Origin: Methanomassiliicoccus luminyensis B10 | Lineage (GTDB): Archaea; Thermoplasmatota; Thermoplasmata; Methanomassiliicoccales; Methanomassiliicoccaceae | NCBI RefSeq assembly: GCF_000308215.1 | Contig: NZ_CAJE01000017.1 | Location: 1 to 64,000, forward strand | Direction of reading: 5' to 3' | Length of the DNA: 64,000 nt | Position numbers and translations under genes: made by a program | In this document: piece by piece, positions 28,557 through 36,950 of the stretch | Layout: the number at the start of each line of letters is the position of its first letter | Position numbering within the stretch: position 1 is the stretch's first letter | The notes under the pieces: generated by a model | The model's database searches: none | Seen by the model: only the letters and a program-made list of their open reading frames with translations | Told to the model about the DNA's origin: nothing

Positions 28557-28592
28557 AAAAAGGAGAATCCCCGTTCACGCGGGGACCCTTTT
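28557..28592 (-). terminator. Hairpin terminator of the aldehyde dehydrogenase gene
   Basis: On the minus strand TCCCCG-CGTGAA-CGGGGA (28568-28585) is followed by TTCTCCTTTTTCT. This stem plus T-tract resembles a bacterial intrinsic terminator. Confidence 0.65.
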
Positions 28593-28609
28593 AACAAAGG
28601 CGGGAAAGG

Positions 28610-30001
28610 TCAGAACGCCGCATCGATGTCCGGTATGCCGATGACCTTGTGGTTCACGAACTCCTTGATGCCCAGGCCGGTCAGTTCGCGACCGTAGCCA
28701 GAGCGGCGTATTCCGCCGAAGGGGATGTCGGCCTTGACCATCGTGGGATGGTTGACGAAGACCATGCCGGTGGATATCTTGGCGGCCACTTCGGCACCGT
28801 GCTTCACATCGGACGTGAAGACCGAGCCTCCCAGGCCGAAGGAGGAATCGTTGGCGATCCTTATGGCATCGGCTTCGTCCTTGGCCCGGAAGATCATGGA
28901 AACAGGGCCGAAGAACTCCCAGCGGTAGGCGGGATTGTCCGGTCCGACCGCGGTCAGGATGGTCGGCTGGAAGAACGCGCCCTTCGACGGCACCTTGGGC
29001 CCGACCTCCCGTGCCTTCGCCCCGTGCTCCACGGCCTGCCGTACCTGCCCCTTCAGATCGTCGGCGGCCTTCTTCGAAGAAAGCGGCTGCAACGTGGTAG
29101 CTGGGTCGAACGGATCGCCGGCCCGCAGGGCCGCCACACCCTTCTCGTACAGTTCCATGAAGTCATCGTAGATCTCGTCGACCACGATGATCCTCTTGGA
29201 TGAGCAGCAGACCTGCCCTCCGTTCCAATGGCGTCCGAACACCGCCCACTTCACCGTCTTATCCAGGTCTGCGTCGGCCAGCACTACAAAGGCATCGGCG
29301 CCTCCCAGCTCCATGGTCGATTTCTTCAGCGCTTTGGCGGCCTGAGCGGCGATGACCGCGCCCGCCGCTTCCCCGCCGGTGAAGGCGACCCCGTGGACCC
29401 TGGGGTCGTTCAGGATCCTTTCGACCTGCGCACGGGTCGCATAGAGGTTCTTGAAACCGCCCGCGGGAAGCCCCGCCTCGCGCATCAGCCTCTCAAAGGC
29501 GGCCGCGCTCTGGGGGACGTTGGAAGCGTGCTTCAACAGGACGGTGTTGCCGGCGGAGAGCTGCGGCGCGATGACGCGGGCGATCTGGTAATAGGGGAAG
29601 TTCCACGGCTCGACGGCCAGCAGTACGCCCAGCGGCTCATGGACCACCGTGAACTCACCTTTCGCGGGATCGTCCACCGGCAGCTTTTCGGGCTGCAGCA
29701 GCGTTTCGGCGTTCTTCGCATAATATTCGAAGATCCGCGCCGACAGTTCGACCTCCGCCTCCGCCTCGGCGGTGACCTTCCCCATCTCCAGGGTAAGGAG
29801 CTTGGCATAATCGTTCTTGGCCCCGCGCAGTAGGGAGGCCGCCTTGTTCATGACCGCAGCGCGTACGGCAAAGGAGCTTTCGCGCCAGGAGCGGAATGCG
29901 GCGTCGGCCTGGGCAATGGCCTGTTCGACCTCTTCGTCCGTCGCATCGGGAAACTGCTTCACAAGCTCATTGGTGTAGGGATTTATTGTTGCGTAGGTCA
30001 T
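28610..30001 (-). CDS. NAD(P)-dependent aldehyde (succinate-semialdehyde-type) dehydrogenase
   Basis: 463 aa soluble enzyme that oxidises an aldehyde to the acid. Key residues: PWNFPYYQ substrate/cofactor strand, FTGGEAAG nucleotide-binding loop, general-base Glu in MELGGADAFVV, and catalytic Cys in NGGQVCCSSKR. The sequence is closest in style to the short YneI/GabD1-like succinate-semialdehyde dehydrogenases. ATG 30001 has GGAGGAA 4 nt upstream; the frame open to 30148 is not used. A bacterial-like Shine-Dalgarno and hairpin terminator, and no pathway partners nearby, are consistent with acquisition from bacteria, though that is inference. Confidence 0.9.
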   Translation of the reverse strand: MTYATINPYTNELVKQFPDATDEEVEQAIAQADAAFRSWRESSFAVRAAVMNKAASLLRGAKNDYAKLLTLEMGKVTAEAEAEVELSARIFEYYAKNAETLLQPEKLPVDDPAKGEFTVVHEPLGVLLAVEPWNFPYYQIARVIAPQLSAGNTVLLKHASNVPQSAAAFERLMREAGLPAGGFKNLYATRAQVERILNDPRVHGVAFTGGEAAGAVIAAQAAKALKKSTMELGGADAFVVLADADLDKTVKWAVFGRHWNGGQVCCSSKRIIVVDEIYDDFMELYEKGVAALRAGDPFDPATTLQPLSSKKAADDLKGQVRQAVEHGAKAREVGPKVPSKGAFFQPTILTAVGPDNPAYRWEFFGPVSMIFRAKDEADAIRIANDSSFGLGGSVFTSDVKHGAEVAAKISTGMVFVNHPTMVKADIPFGGIRRSGYGRELTGLGIKEFVNHKVIGIPDIDAAF

Positions 30002-30259
30002 GATGTTCCTCCTTCCCTTCCGAATTAAGGACAGCCCCCTATTTGACGTCCCGGGATTAATGGTTTTACAATTATCCTTTCGGACCTTGCGGAAGAATGC
30101 GCGCCATTGCTGAAGTTTCACTACCCCATCATCGGCGCGCCTCACCACGCATGAGGCCGGGCCGCTTCATCATACCGACAACGTCGCATGTCATGGGGCG
30201 AACAATATCAATGCGGTTGAATGCTTCGTCGTCTTCCCTGGGGCGATAGAATCGAATGG

Positions 30260-30403
30260 ATGGATAGCAAGGGCCTGGTAATCATCGAAGAACTGCCGAA
30301 CGGGCATGACGGCATCAAGCTCAGCGGCAGAGGGAAGGAAGCCTACAAGCGGCTTGTCCAGTGTATCGATGAGGTGATCCATGGGAAGATGGGGCCGGAA
30401 TGA
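30260..30403 (+). CDS. Possible small winged-helix-like protein or fragment
   Basis: 47-aa frame MDSKGLVIIEELPNGHDG.. ending in a Lys/Glu-rich helix. KGLV....LSGRGKEAYKRL resembles the wing and last helix of archaeal winged-helix regulators (KGLI....LTxxGKE), so this may be the leftover C-terminus of a lost regulator. No start signal is convincing. The rest of 30002-30569 shows no other gene. Confidence 0.3.
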   Translation: MDSKGLVIIEELPNGHDGIKLSGRGKEAYKRLVQCIDEVIHGKMGPE

Positions 30404-30569
30404 GGCTGAACGGGAGAACGCCCAGAAAAATCCGAAGTACGGTCAGCTATGTCAGCGGAGAGCGCGTTCGGCGGACCAATGGGGTGCTGTACGGGCCGCT
30501 TCGCTCGAGAGGAGCTCAGCATCACGCCATTGTCTGAGGGGATTGGGGATGCAATGGGCCCGATGATCA

Positions 30570-31202
30570 TCATTTTTCAGATGGGCGTTGCCATCTTCTC
30601 TCTTTTAGATTCTGCCACGCGCCTTTTATGGCCGCCAGATCGGCCTGGCGATCGTCGCATTTCAGCTCTAGCTGGTCAGCGAACTCTTTGGTCAAAGCGT
30701 GATATCGTTCGAAGTCACCGACACTGGTGTCGATCGCCAAGCATCGCGAGTAGCCGTCGAACTGCAGTTTGGCGAAGTAGATCTTTGTGAACCCCTGCTC
30801 CTCAAGGCCGAGCATCTGATCGTCCTTGACGATCGCATCCATGCCAAGCTCTGCCCAGCCGGGTGTGGAGAACCATGTACCCGGACAAACAGCGCGTTCC
30901 TTGGCATACTCTATCGGGCCGAGCATCGAGGCGATGCAGTCCTCCTCGCGGAGCATGACGAACGGCACCCTGATGTCCTTCGGCATCGAGTCGAGGGACT
31001 TGCAGATCGCGTAGCCGAGGAACACGACGTCCACTTCACCCTCCAACGCGTTCACTTTTTCGATGACCGTTGACCGCAGCTGGTCGGGGTAGTCATGCAG
31101 GCCCCACTCGAGATACTCGCGGTGAACGACCTCAGGGTCACCAGCGGTGATCTTCTCTATCTCTCGCTTCATTATCTCGCAGGCGACGATGCCGATGCGC
31201 AT
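30570..31202 (-). CDS. DUF1638 family protein
   Basis: 210 aa soluble protein starting MRIGIVACEIMKREIE, followed by VDVVFLGYAICKSLDS and REEDCIASMLG, blocks typical of DUF1638. Members are frequent in methanogens near corrinoid-dependent methyltransferase genes; their role is unknown. Conserved Cys residues (positions about 8, 66, 88) could bind metal. ATG 31202 is preceded by GGAGG at about 9 nt; the longer frame to 31244 would put translation before the expected transcript start. A perfect box A lies about 90 bp upstream. Confidence 0.8.
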   Translation of the reverse strand: MRIGIVACEIMKREIEKITAGDPEVVHREYLEWGLHDYPDQLRSTVIEKVNALEGEVDVVFLGYAICKSLDSMPKDIRVPFVMLREEDCIASMLGPIEYAKERAVCPGTWFSTPGWAELGMDAIVKDDQMLGLEEQGFTKIYFAKLQFDGYSRCLAIDTSVGDFERYHALTKEFADQLELKCDDRQADLAAIKGAWQNLKERRWQRPSEK

Positions 31203-31287
31203 GATCAGCCGCCTCCGGCGATCCTCGTTTCGTTGAAGTGGCATACGTACTCTGGACGCTTCATGACATCATCTCATCAAAACTAGT

Positions 31288-31304
31288 ACGTGGATATATA
31301 AGGT
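31288..31304 (-). promoter_or_regulatory. TATA box of the DUF1638 gene
   Basis: The minus strand reads ACCTTATATATCCACG, a near-consensus archaeal box A. Confidence 0.6.
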
Positions 31305-31383
31305 TTCTAGATTTGTAATCAAATTCCCCATATTAACGCATCTATTGAAATTATATGCATACTATAATGTACATTTTCAATCA

Positions 31384-31470
31384 GGACCTTCTCATTCAAA
31401 GTGAGCTCTCCAACGTCGGCTGAAGGTCCTTCCTCAGTAGGTCATTCCGGCTTACAGAACGACCTGCCGA
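31384..31470. other. Hairpin-rich intergenic segment, possible structured RNA
   Basis: Between divergent promoters. GGACCTT (31384) pairs with AAGGTCC (about 31423), enclosing CTCA-TTCAAAG-TGAG. Next to it AGGTCATTC and GAACGACCT can pair over 9 positions, with the one mismatch becoming a G-U pair if the minus strand is transcribed. No tRNA or known riboswitch is recognised. Confidence 0.35.
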
Positions 31471-31543
31471 CCAGGGAGCTTACGGCGATGTGCCCTCATG
31501 ACCATATTAATAATATATACGCATGAAATAAATCAGGCAGCTG

Positions 31544-31741
31544 ATGAAATGCCCCACATGCGGCAAGGAAATGGAGCCTGGACTGCTGATAGCAGAAAGT
31601 TTCATCGGCGGGGCGAAATGGGTAGGCGGTCATGACGGCAAGCCGGAGAAAGAGAAGCTCGTGAGCCCGGACCTGCTGGGCAATGTGAAGCTGCTCGGCT
31701 ACAGGTGCCGCAGCTGCCGGCAACTGGTCCTAAAATATTGA
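31544..31741 (+). CDS. Small zinc-ribbon protein (DUF6487-like)
   Basis: 65 aa. CPTCGKEM at the N-terminus and CRSCRQL at the C-terminus supply four cysteines for a zinc ribbon; the middle GGAKWVGGHDGKPE segment is typical of the small PF20097-type proteins. The role is unknown, possibly nucleic-acid or protein binding. A TATA-like TAATATATACGC at 31507-31518 lies about 25 bp before the start region, so the transcript has a very short leader. Confidence 0.7.
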   Translation: MKCPTCGKEMEPGLLIAESFIGGAKWVGGHDGKPEKEKLVSPDLLGNVKLLGYRCRSCRQLVLKY

Positions 31742-31849
31742 ACTATCTTCATCAAGAGCGCCTATTACCGTTCGATTCACAACTACAATATTACATTTGG
31801 CGCTCATTTTTAATACGGACACGTCGTTCCTTCATCGCGAGGGATAAAA

Positions 31850-32284
31850 ATGCGCAGTGAAGAAGATATTGCCAGATGTTTCACGGAAGGTTTTGATTGC
31901 GCGATGGTCACACTCATGGAAGTGGCGGACGACATCGGCATGACCGAGGATCAGGCCAAAAAGACCGCTTCGTGCTTCGGAGTGGGAATGCTGCAGGGAA
32001 GCATCTGCGGCGCCGTCACCGGTGCGTTCCTCGCTATCGGGTACGCTCACGGGAACACCGTGCCCAATGACTCGGCCCAAAAGGGACTGGTCATGGCGAA
32101 GAAGGAAGAGTTCCTGAAAGAGTTCACGGAAGAGTTCGGGGACATAACGTGCCCGGCGCTGCTCGGAGGACTGGACCTGCGGAAGCAGGAGGACATGGCA
32201 GAGGCCCGCCAAAAGGAGCTCCTGTCCAAGTTCTGCCCCAAGATATGCAAGCGCTCTGCCGAGATCGTCAAGACGGTGGTCTGA
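31850..32284 (+). CDS. C_GCAxxG_C_C family redox/metal protein
   Basis: 144 aa soluble protein of the C_GCAxxG_C_C family, thought to bind a metal or redox centre. Visible motif residues: FDCAMV near residue 17, then SCFGVGMLQGSICGAVTGA (the GxxGxxCGAxxGA core), TCPALLG and C-PKIC at the end. Length and cysteine order fit the family. TTTTAATACGG at 31807-31817 is a likely TATA box, giving a leader of under 20 nt. It is a monocistronic gene converging on the methyltransferase-like gene. Confidence 0.85.
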   Translation: MRSEEDIARCFTEGFDCAMVTLMEVADDIGMTEDQAKKTASCFGVGMLQGSICGAVTGAFLAIGYAHGNTVPNDSAQKGLVMAKKEEFLKEFTEEFGDITCPALLGGLDLRKQEDMAEARQKELLSKFCPKICKRSAEIVKTVV

Positions 32285-32334
32285 GAGCAGATCGGGCTTC
32301 CCCCTGAGCGCCGATGCCAAGCGCCTTTAGTTCT

Positions 32335-33372
32335 CTAAGGCACGTAGCTGCGCACGGCATCGGCCATCAATTTCATGCGGCCCAGCGGCAAGCCCCTGTC
32401 CACGGAGCAGGAGCAGGTGAAGATGTAGCTTACATCATCAAAATGGCCGAGACAGTCGTTGACGTCCCTCGCCACCCGGTCGTCCGGGCCCAGGCAGATG
32501 GTCGTGAACGTATCGATGCCGCCCATTATGGAGCACTTGCCGTCGATCAGGCTTACCATCTTGCCAGGGTCGTTCGATTCCCCGTAGTACAGGCAGTCGA
32601 CGCCCATCCCGATCATCTCGGACAGTATCTGCGCGCCGGCCTCATCGGAGGTGAACACCGAATGAGGATGGAACACGATGGGGAGGCCGAGCTTGCGTAT
32701 GTTGCTCATCGACCCCCTCAGTTCGCCGAAGGAGAACGACCTCAGCGCGTCAGGGCCGATGAGGTCGATGTTGTCAAAGGCCGCCGTGAGCAGCACGGCG
32801 TCCAGATCGGTCTCCGCCGAGACGCCTTCGATGGTGATCTTCGACACCTCCCCGCCGAACCTTATCAGGTCGCGGGCGAGGCCGGGGTCCAGGTACAGGT
32901 CCATCAGGAAAGTTTGCAACCCCCTCAGTGGAACGGCGGTGCTCATCGGCGCCGGTATGTTCATCAGCAGAGCGACATCGGGCGCTCCCTTGCGTACGGT
33001 CGAGAACGATGCCTTGGTGCCGCCCATGAAGCCTTCGATCTCCGAGGGGTCGTGCCTGTAGAGCGACGTAGCGTCCTCGAAGGGGGCCTTGCTGACGTAT
33101 GGTATCCCCCGCTCGGGGAATTCTTTCTTCCCCCCGAACGCGGCGAAGTCGATGGACTGGTAGGACCCGACCACGGCGTCGTGGCCCAGATGCCTCTGGA
33201 GCGCCAGGATCGACCTGCCCCCCAGCTCCCCGTCCAGCCTCCCCTGGGGATAGACCGTGGGCGTGGGGACGTTCAGCACGTCCATTCCCAGGGAAAGATC
33301 GAACAGGAAGATCGGCCTCTTCCCGGCATCCTCCGACATCATGTGGCTTCTGAACAGCTCCCTTGAGTTCAT
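32335..33372 (-). CDS. UroD-family / MtaA-like corrinoid methyltransferase homologue
   Basis: 345 aa TIM-barrel protein of the uroporphyrinogen decarboxylase superfamily, in the subgroup containing methylcobamide:coenzyme M methyltransferases (MtaA, MtbA). It has the MNSRELFRSHM N-terminus, a MNIPAPMSTA segment, and the C-terminal zinc site region: VFHPHS where MtaA has H-x-C, and TCSCSVDRGLP supplying the last Cys. The first zinc Cys therefore seems replaced by His, so the metal ligands and perhaps the substrate differ. It lies 36 bp downstream of the radical SAM gene. A methyltransferase on a non-standard substrate is likely, but CoM specificity is not assured. Confidence 0.8.
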   Translation of the reverse strand: MNSRELFRSHMMSEDAGKRPIFLFDLSLGMDVLNVPTPTVYPQGRLDGELGGRSILALQRHLGHDAVVGSYQSIDFAAFGGKKEFPERGIPYVSKAPFEDATSLYRHDPSEIEGFMGGTKASFSTVRKGAPDVALLMNIPAPMSTAVPLRGLQTFLMDLYLDPGLARDLIRFGGEVSKITIEGVSAETDLDAVLLTAAFDNIDLIGPDALRSFSFGELRGSMSNIRKLGLPIVFHPHSVFTSDEAGAQILSEMIGMGVDCLYYGESNDPGKMVSLIDGKCSIMGGIDTFTTICLGPDDRVARDVNDCLGHFDDVSYIFTCSCSVDRGLPLGRMKLMADAVRSYVP

Positions 33373-33408
33373 CTCGGTTCCCCCCCTCCGTTCGTCCCCG
33401 GAACCTCG

Positions 33409-34494
33409 TCAGATAGATCCCGTCGCCCTGAGGTAGTCCATGTCCAGCCTCACGGTTTTCCCGTCCCCGCGGAGCAGTTTGTCAAAGCCCGCCTCGAACA
33501 GCATCCTGCGGCAGGCCGCGGTGGACATCCCCCTTCCCGCTTCGGTCTTGGCGAGGACGTCACGGGGATTGCCGCCGTATTCCGCGGTCAGCAAGTTGGC
33601 CCCGGAAAGGAACCCCAGGACCGACGACTCATGGACATTGACGCTGGGGAGCTTCCTGGAGCTGGCGGTGGCCAGGCTGAAGACCGCCGCCATTTGGGCA
33701 AGGCGAGCGTCAGTGATGATGCCGTGGCGGGCCAGCGGCGTTCCGGGCACCGCGACGCGCTTCATGACCGCCAGGCTGACGCATCCCATCTCCACGCCGA
33801 GGAAGAAGTTGTCCACGATCTCTTCGACGGAGTGCTCCGGTCCTATCGGCTCGCAGCAGGTCGAGACCGCGATCCCCGCGTTCTGCATATTCCGGATGGT
33901 CTGAAGCCGGTCCTGGGGCCTCAGCGAGGTGTCGGTGCCTTCCCTCAATCTGCAGACATGGTACCCCACGTCCACTCCGGCCTGCTTCAGCTCCACGCAG
34001 GAATCGTAGTCGGTGTCCCCGATGTTCACGCTGATCCTGACCCCTTCCGGGATGGTCCTCCTGGTGAGCCGGACCATCTCCAGAAGGCGGTCGAGATCGT
34101 ACTTGTGCATGGACATCAGAAGGACGGTGCACACGTCATTGAACTCGGCCAATCCGATGAGCCGCTCCCTGAGCTCATCGTCGGTCATCTCGAACTTATT
34201 GGCCTTGGTGTAGTCCGCGTTGAAATTGCAGAAATTGCACCTTCCGGGGCACGGCCCTACCATCACCCCGAACTGCGCCGCAATTATGCCCATGTTGCCG
34301 GAGGCCTTCCTTACCAGGTCGTTCGCGAGCATGCGCACCAGATAGGCCTCGGAAGAATGATCGGGGAACCCCAGCAGGAAGGAGCACTCCTTCTTGGACA
34401 TGGGCTGCCTGCCATATCCCTTCATCATGATCTCGTACGCCTTCTTGTCCACAATGCCGCCCAGGTCCGCTGGCCCACCAGGATTGATGCTCAT
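33409..34494 (-). CDS. BioB-like radical SAM enzyme
   Basis: 361 aa. Residues about 84-92 hold CPGRCNFCNF, a canonical CxxxCxxC [4Fe-4S]/SAM motif, in a TIM-barrel with the GxIxGxxHS-like block EPIGPEHSVEEI typical of the BioB/HydE/PylB group. The substrate is unknown; it is not an obvious biotin synthase, since no biotin genes are nearby. GAGGAGGGGG lies 5 nt before ATG 34494. A separate TATA box is seen at 34661-34668. It forms a two-gene unit with the UroD-family methyltransferase, which suggests making or processing a methylated cofactor or corrinoid-linked compound. Confidence 0.85.
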   Translation of the reverse strand: MSINPGGPADLGGIVDKKAYEIMMKGYGRQPMSKKECSFLLGFPDHSSEAYLVRMLANDLVRKASGNMGIIAAQFGVMVGPCPGRCNFCNFNADYTKANKFEMTDDELRERLIGLAEFNDVCTVLLMSMHKYDLDRLLEMVRLTRRTIPEGVRISVNIGDTDYDSCVELKQAGVDVGYHVCRLREGTDTSLRPQDRLQTIRNMQNAGIAVSTCCEPIGPEHSVEEIVDNFFLGVEMGCVSLAVMKRVAVPGTPLARHGIITDARLAQMAAVFSLATASSRKLPSVNVHESSVLGFLSGANLLTAEYGGNPRDVLAKTEAGRGMSTAACRRMLFEAGFDKLLRGDGKTVRLDMDYLRATGSI

Positions 34495-34654
34495 GTGTCC
34501 CCCTCCTCGATCGCCGTCATCGCCGCAGAGGGCACCGATATTCGGTGCCGCCCATCTCTGCAAGAGAGCCTCCTCCGGGCATCCTGGGGGATGCGCCAGC
34601 GGCGGTCCCGCGGCCGGCTAATGAGGGTACAACATTTGAAAACTATTAACAATT

Positions 34655-34675
34655 TTTGATTTTATACTCAAACAT
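34655..34675 (-). promoter_or_regulatory. TATA box for the radical SAM / methyltransferase pair
   Basis: Minus strand GAGTATAAAATCAAAAATTG. A 12-mer AACTATTAACAA at 34641-34652 just downstream recurs inverted at 49948-49959. Confidence 0.5.
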
Positions 34676-34690
34676 TCTCGGCGCTGGTGT

Positions 34691-35029
34691 TCATCCTCTT
34701 ACGTGCGCGAGTATCTCTTCTGCGTACCGCTTCCCCAATGGCACATCGATGAAATGGTAGAAGTGCATGCTGCCGCTCCTGTACAGCGTTATCTGGACGC
34801 CCTTCCAGTCAAACTGCACGAGCATCTCGGTGGTCTTATTGCTGATGTCCTTCAGGACATCGGCGGCGTGGGCCATGTCGACCGCGATCTTCGTCCGGGG
34901 GGTCAGCATCATGGAATCGCCTCCGCAGAGCCAGGTGACGTGGAATTTTATCTCTTGCCCGTTCGTCGTGCCGCTCACTTCCCGAATGCGCCTCTCTCCT
35001 GGATCACAGGAGGTTTGTCCCGATGTCAC
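34691..35029 (-). CDS. Small unknown protein coupled to the ABC transporter operon
   Basis: About 112 aa. GTG 35029 overlaps the stop of the ATPase gene by 4 nt (GTGA), so it is the last gene of the transporter operon. The frame is open further up, but that part is antisense-like and ignored. Visible features: IKFHVTWLCGGDSMMLTPRTKI, ADVLKDISNKTTEMLVQFDWKGVQITLYRSGSMHFYHF, ending GKRYAEEILAHV. This looks like a small alpha/beta sensor-like fold; no known motif. A role connected with the transporter is inferred from the overlap. Confidence 0.65.
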   Translation of the reverse strand: MTSGQTSCDPGERRIREVSGTTNGQEIKFHVTWLCGGDSMMLTPRTKIAVDMAHAADVLKDISNKTTEMLVQFDWKGVQITLYRSGSMHFYHFIDVPLGKRYAEEILAHVRG

Positions 35030-36156
35030 TCCACCGACCTCTTCCTGGAGATAAGGCCCTTGAACGAACCGAGGACGCTCGCTCTGCTCTCGATGACGGG
35101 GGCCGTCACCTTGTCTGCGGCCGGCTCCGGTTCCACGGCCCACATCATCTTTGTATCGAGATCGAACCTCAGCTCGTCACCGGGCTGATAGATGAACCTG
35201 GTTGACACGGCTATGTTCAGGTCCGTCCCATTATGGTCGATGACGTATTCGGACCTTGCGCCCAGGTATGACACGGACCTCACCTTCGCCGAGAACGCCC
35301 CGTGGTCCGAGCACAGCAGGCCCTCGGGCCGGATGAGGAGGATGGCGTCGCCCGTCCTGTTCGGCAGGCCCTCGATGTCGAAGGTCCCGATGGATGACGT
35401 GACGGACGTTCCCTCCTGCCTTGCCGGGATGAAGTTCTTCCAACCGAAGAATTTGGCGACCTTGGCGGAAGCGGGCCGGCAATAGAACTCCTCAGGCTCA
35501 CCGCACTGGACGATCTTTCCGTCTATCAGAAGGCCTATGCGGTCGGCGATGGAGACCGCTTCCTGCTGATCATGGGTGACGAACAGCACGGTCAGGTTCA
35601 GGCTCTTGCAGATCTCCCGGATGTTCTTGCGCATCTCTATCCTGAGCTCGGCATCCAGCGCGCTCAGGGGCTCATCGAGGAGCAGCAGCTTCGGGCTGGT
35701 CATCAGCGCTCTGGCCAGCGATACCCTCTGCTCCTGTCCCCCCGATATCTCCGTGGACCTCCTATCCTCGAACCCTTCAAGCTTCACCAGCCTCAACATC
35801 TCGGCGGTCTTGGCCGCCAGCTCCTCCTTGCGGTACCTGCTGGTGACCCTGAGCGCGAGATCGACGTTCTGACCGACGGTCATGTGCCTGAACAACAAAG
35901 GCTTCTGGAAGACCATGGCGATCGGTCTCTTTTCCGTCTTGACGCCATCCATGCGCTCTCCGTCGATGAGCACCGAGCCGGAATCCTGCTCCTCCAGGCC
36001 CGCGATTATCTTGAGTGTAGTGGACTTCCCGCAGCCAGAGGGGCCCAGGATGACCATGATCTCTCCCTCATGGAGGGACAGGCCCAGCCCGTCCAACGTT
36101 GCGCTCGGTGCGTTCTTGTACCTTTTCGAGATGTCCTTCAATTCCAGGAAGCTCAT
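35026..36156 (-). CDS. ABC importer ATP-binding protein (PotA/FbpC/YnjD type)
   Basis: 376 aa. Walker A GPSGCGKST, signature ISGGQEQR, Walker B LLLLDEPLSALD, switch His in VTHDQ; the last 130 residues form a TOBE-type regulatory domain. This architecture belongs to importers of polyamines, iron, molybdate, sulfate or thiamine. ATG 36156 overlaps the permease stop by 4 nt (ATGA), and the frame beyond it is not used. It completes an importer with genes 36153-36950, 36947-37804 and 37822-39480. Confidence 0.93.
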   Translation of the reverse strand: MSFLELKDISKRYKNAPSATLDGLGLSLHEGEIMVILGPSGCGKSTTLKIIAGLEEQDSGSVLIDGERMDGVKTEKRPIAMVFQKPLLFRHMTVGQNVDLALRVTSRYRKEELAAKTAEMLRLVKLEGFEDRRSTEISGGQEQRVSLARALMTSPKLLLLDEPLSALDAELRIEMRKNIREICKSLNLTVLFVTHDQQEAVSIADRIGLLIDGKIVQCGEPEEFYCRPASAKVAKFFGWKNFIPARQEGTSVTSSIGTFDIEGLPNRTGDAILLIRPEGLLCSDHGAFSAKVRSVSYLGARSEYVIDHNGTDLNIAVSTRFIYQPGDELRFDLDTKMMWAVEPEPAADKVTAPVIESRASVLGSFKGLISRKRSVE

Positions 36157-36950
36157 GGATTGTATCTCCCCATTTCGGCAGAATCGCCGAGCATCTTCGA
36201 TGAGAGCACGAACACGAACAGGGCCGGCAGGATGAACAATAGCGTCATTACGGCGACCGTGGTGCTGCTTGACCAGGTGGCTATCAGCGGCAACAGCAAT
36301 GTAGCTATGGTCGTGAACCCCACGGGTGCAAGGAAATTGACCACCAGGAACATCGACCAGGAGACCATGAAGGTGTACATGCACGCCACGATCAGCCCGG
36401 ACCTTATGGACGGCAGGGTCACGTGTATCAGCGTGTTCAGCTTGCTGATGCCCAAGGTGGCGGCCTGGCGCTCATAGTCGGCGTCATAGTTCCTGAACAA
36501 AGGTATCAGCAGCATTATGATGTATGGCAGGGTGAACACCGTTTGGGCTATCACCACGGAGGCCCACGAGAGGTACAGCCCCATGCTGACGAACACCTCC
36601 CTGACCCCGTACAGGATGGCGATGCCGGGCGCCAGCGCCGGGAGCAGCATCAGTATCTCCAGCGCCCTCCTGCCCCTGAAATCCCTCATGCCGAGCGTCT
36701 TGGCGGCATAGAACCCCAAGGCCAATGACAGCAGTGTCACCGTCACCGCCAGGACGACGCTGTTGTAAATGGCCGTAACATAAGTGTCCGTGGTCAGGAC
36801 CGCAATGAACCTGTCGGCGGTGAAGCTGTTGGGCATCAGACGGGGGAAGGTCCATGTGCTGGAGAAGGACCATCCGATCAAGGGGTAGATCGGGACCAGG
36901 ACCAGCACCGTCATCATGACGATGATCGCGCCTTTGGCGTACCGGTTCAA
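36153..36950 (-). CDS. ABC importer permease, second subunit
   Basis: 265 aa, six membrane helices, with the EAA-like cytoplasmic loop YERQAATLGISKLNTLIHVTLP. The start is TTG 36950: it overlaps the preceding gene's stop as TTGA, and GGAGG lies 8 nt upstream; no ATG occurs before the first helix that would keep it whole. Heterodimer with 36947-37804. Confidence 0.9.
   Translation of the reverse strand: MNRYAKGAIIVMMTVLVLVPIYPLIGWSFSSTWTFPRLMPNSFTADRFIAVLTTDTYVTAIYNSVVLAVTVTLLSLALGFYAAKTLGMRDFRGRRALEILMLLPALAPGIAILYGVREVFVSMGLYLSWASVVIAQTVFTLPYIIMLLIPLFRNYDADYERQAATLGISKLNTLIHVTLPSIRSGLIVACMYTFMVSWSMFLVVNFLAPVGFTTIATLLLPLIATWSSSTTVAVMTLLFILPALFVFVLSSKMLGDSAEMGRYNP

Noticed and set aside
30449-30569. 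Small plus-strand frame starting MSAESAFGG
   Set aside because: No start signal, Arg/Ser-rich, and it runs into the 3' end of the DUF1638 gene.
33409-34494. Assignment of the radical SAM enzyme as biotin synthase or as PylB
   Set aside because: The motif fits the group but no biotin or pyrrolysine genes are adjacent, so no gene symbol was given.
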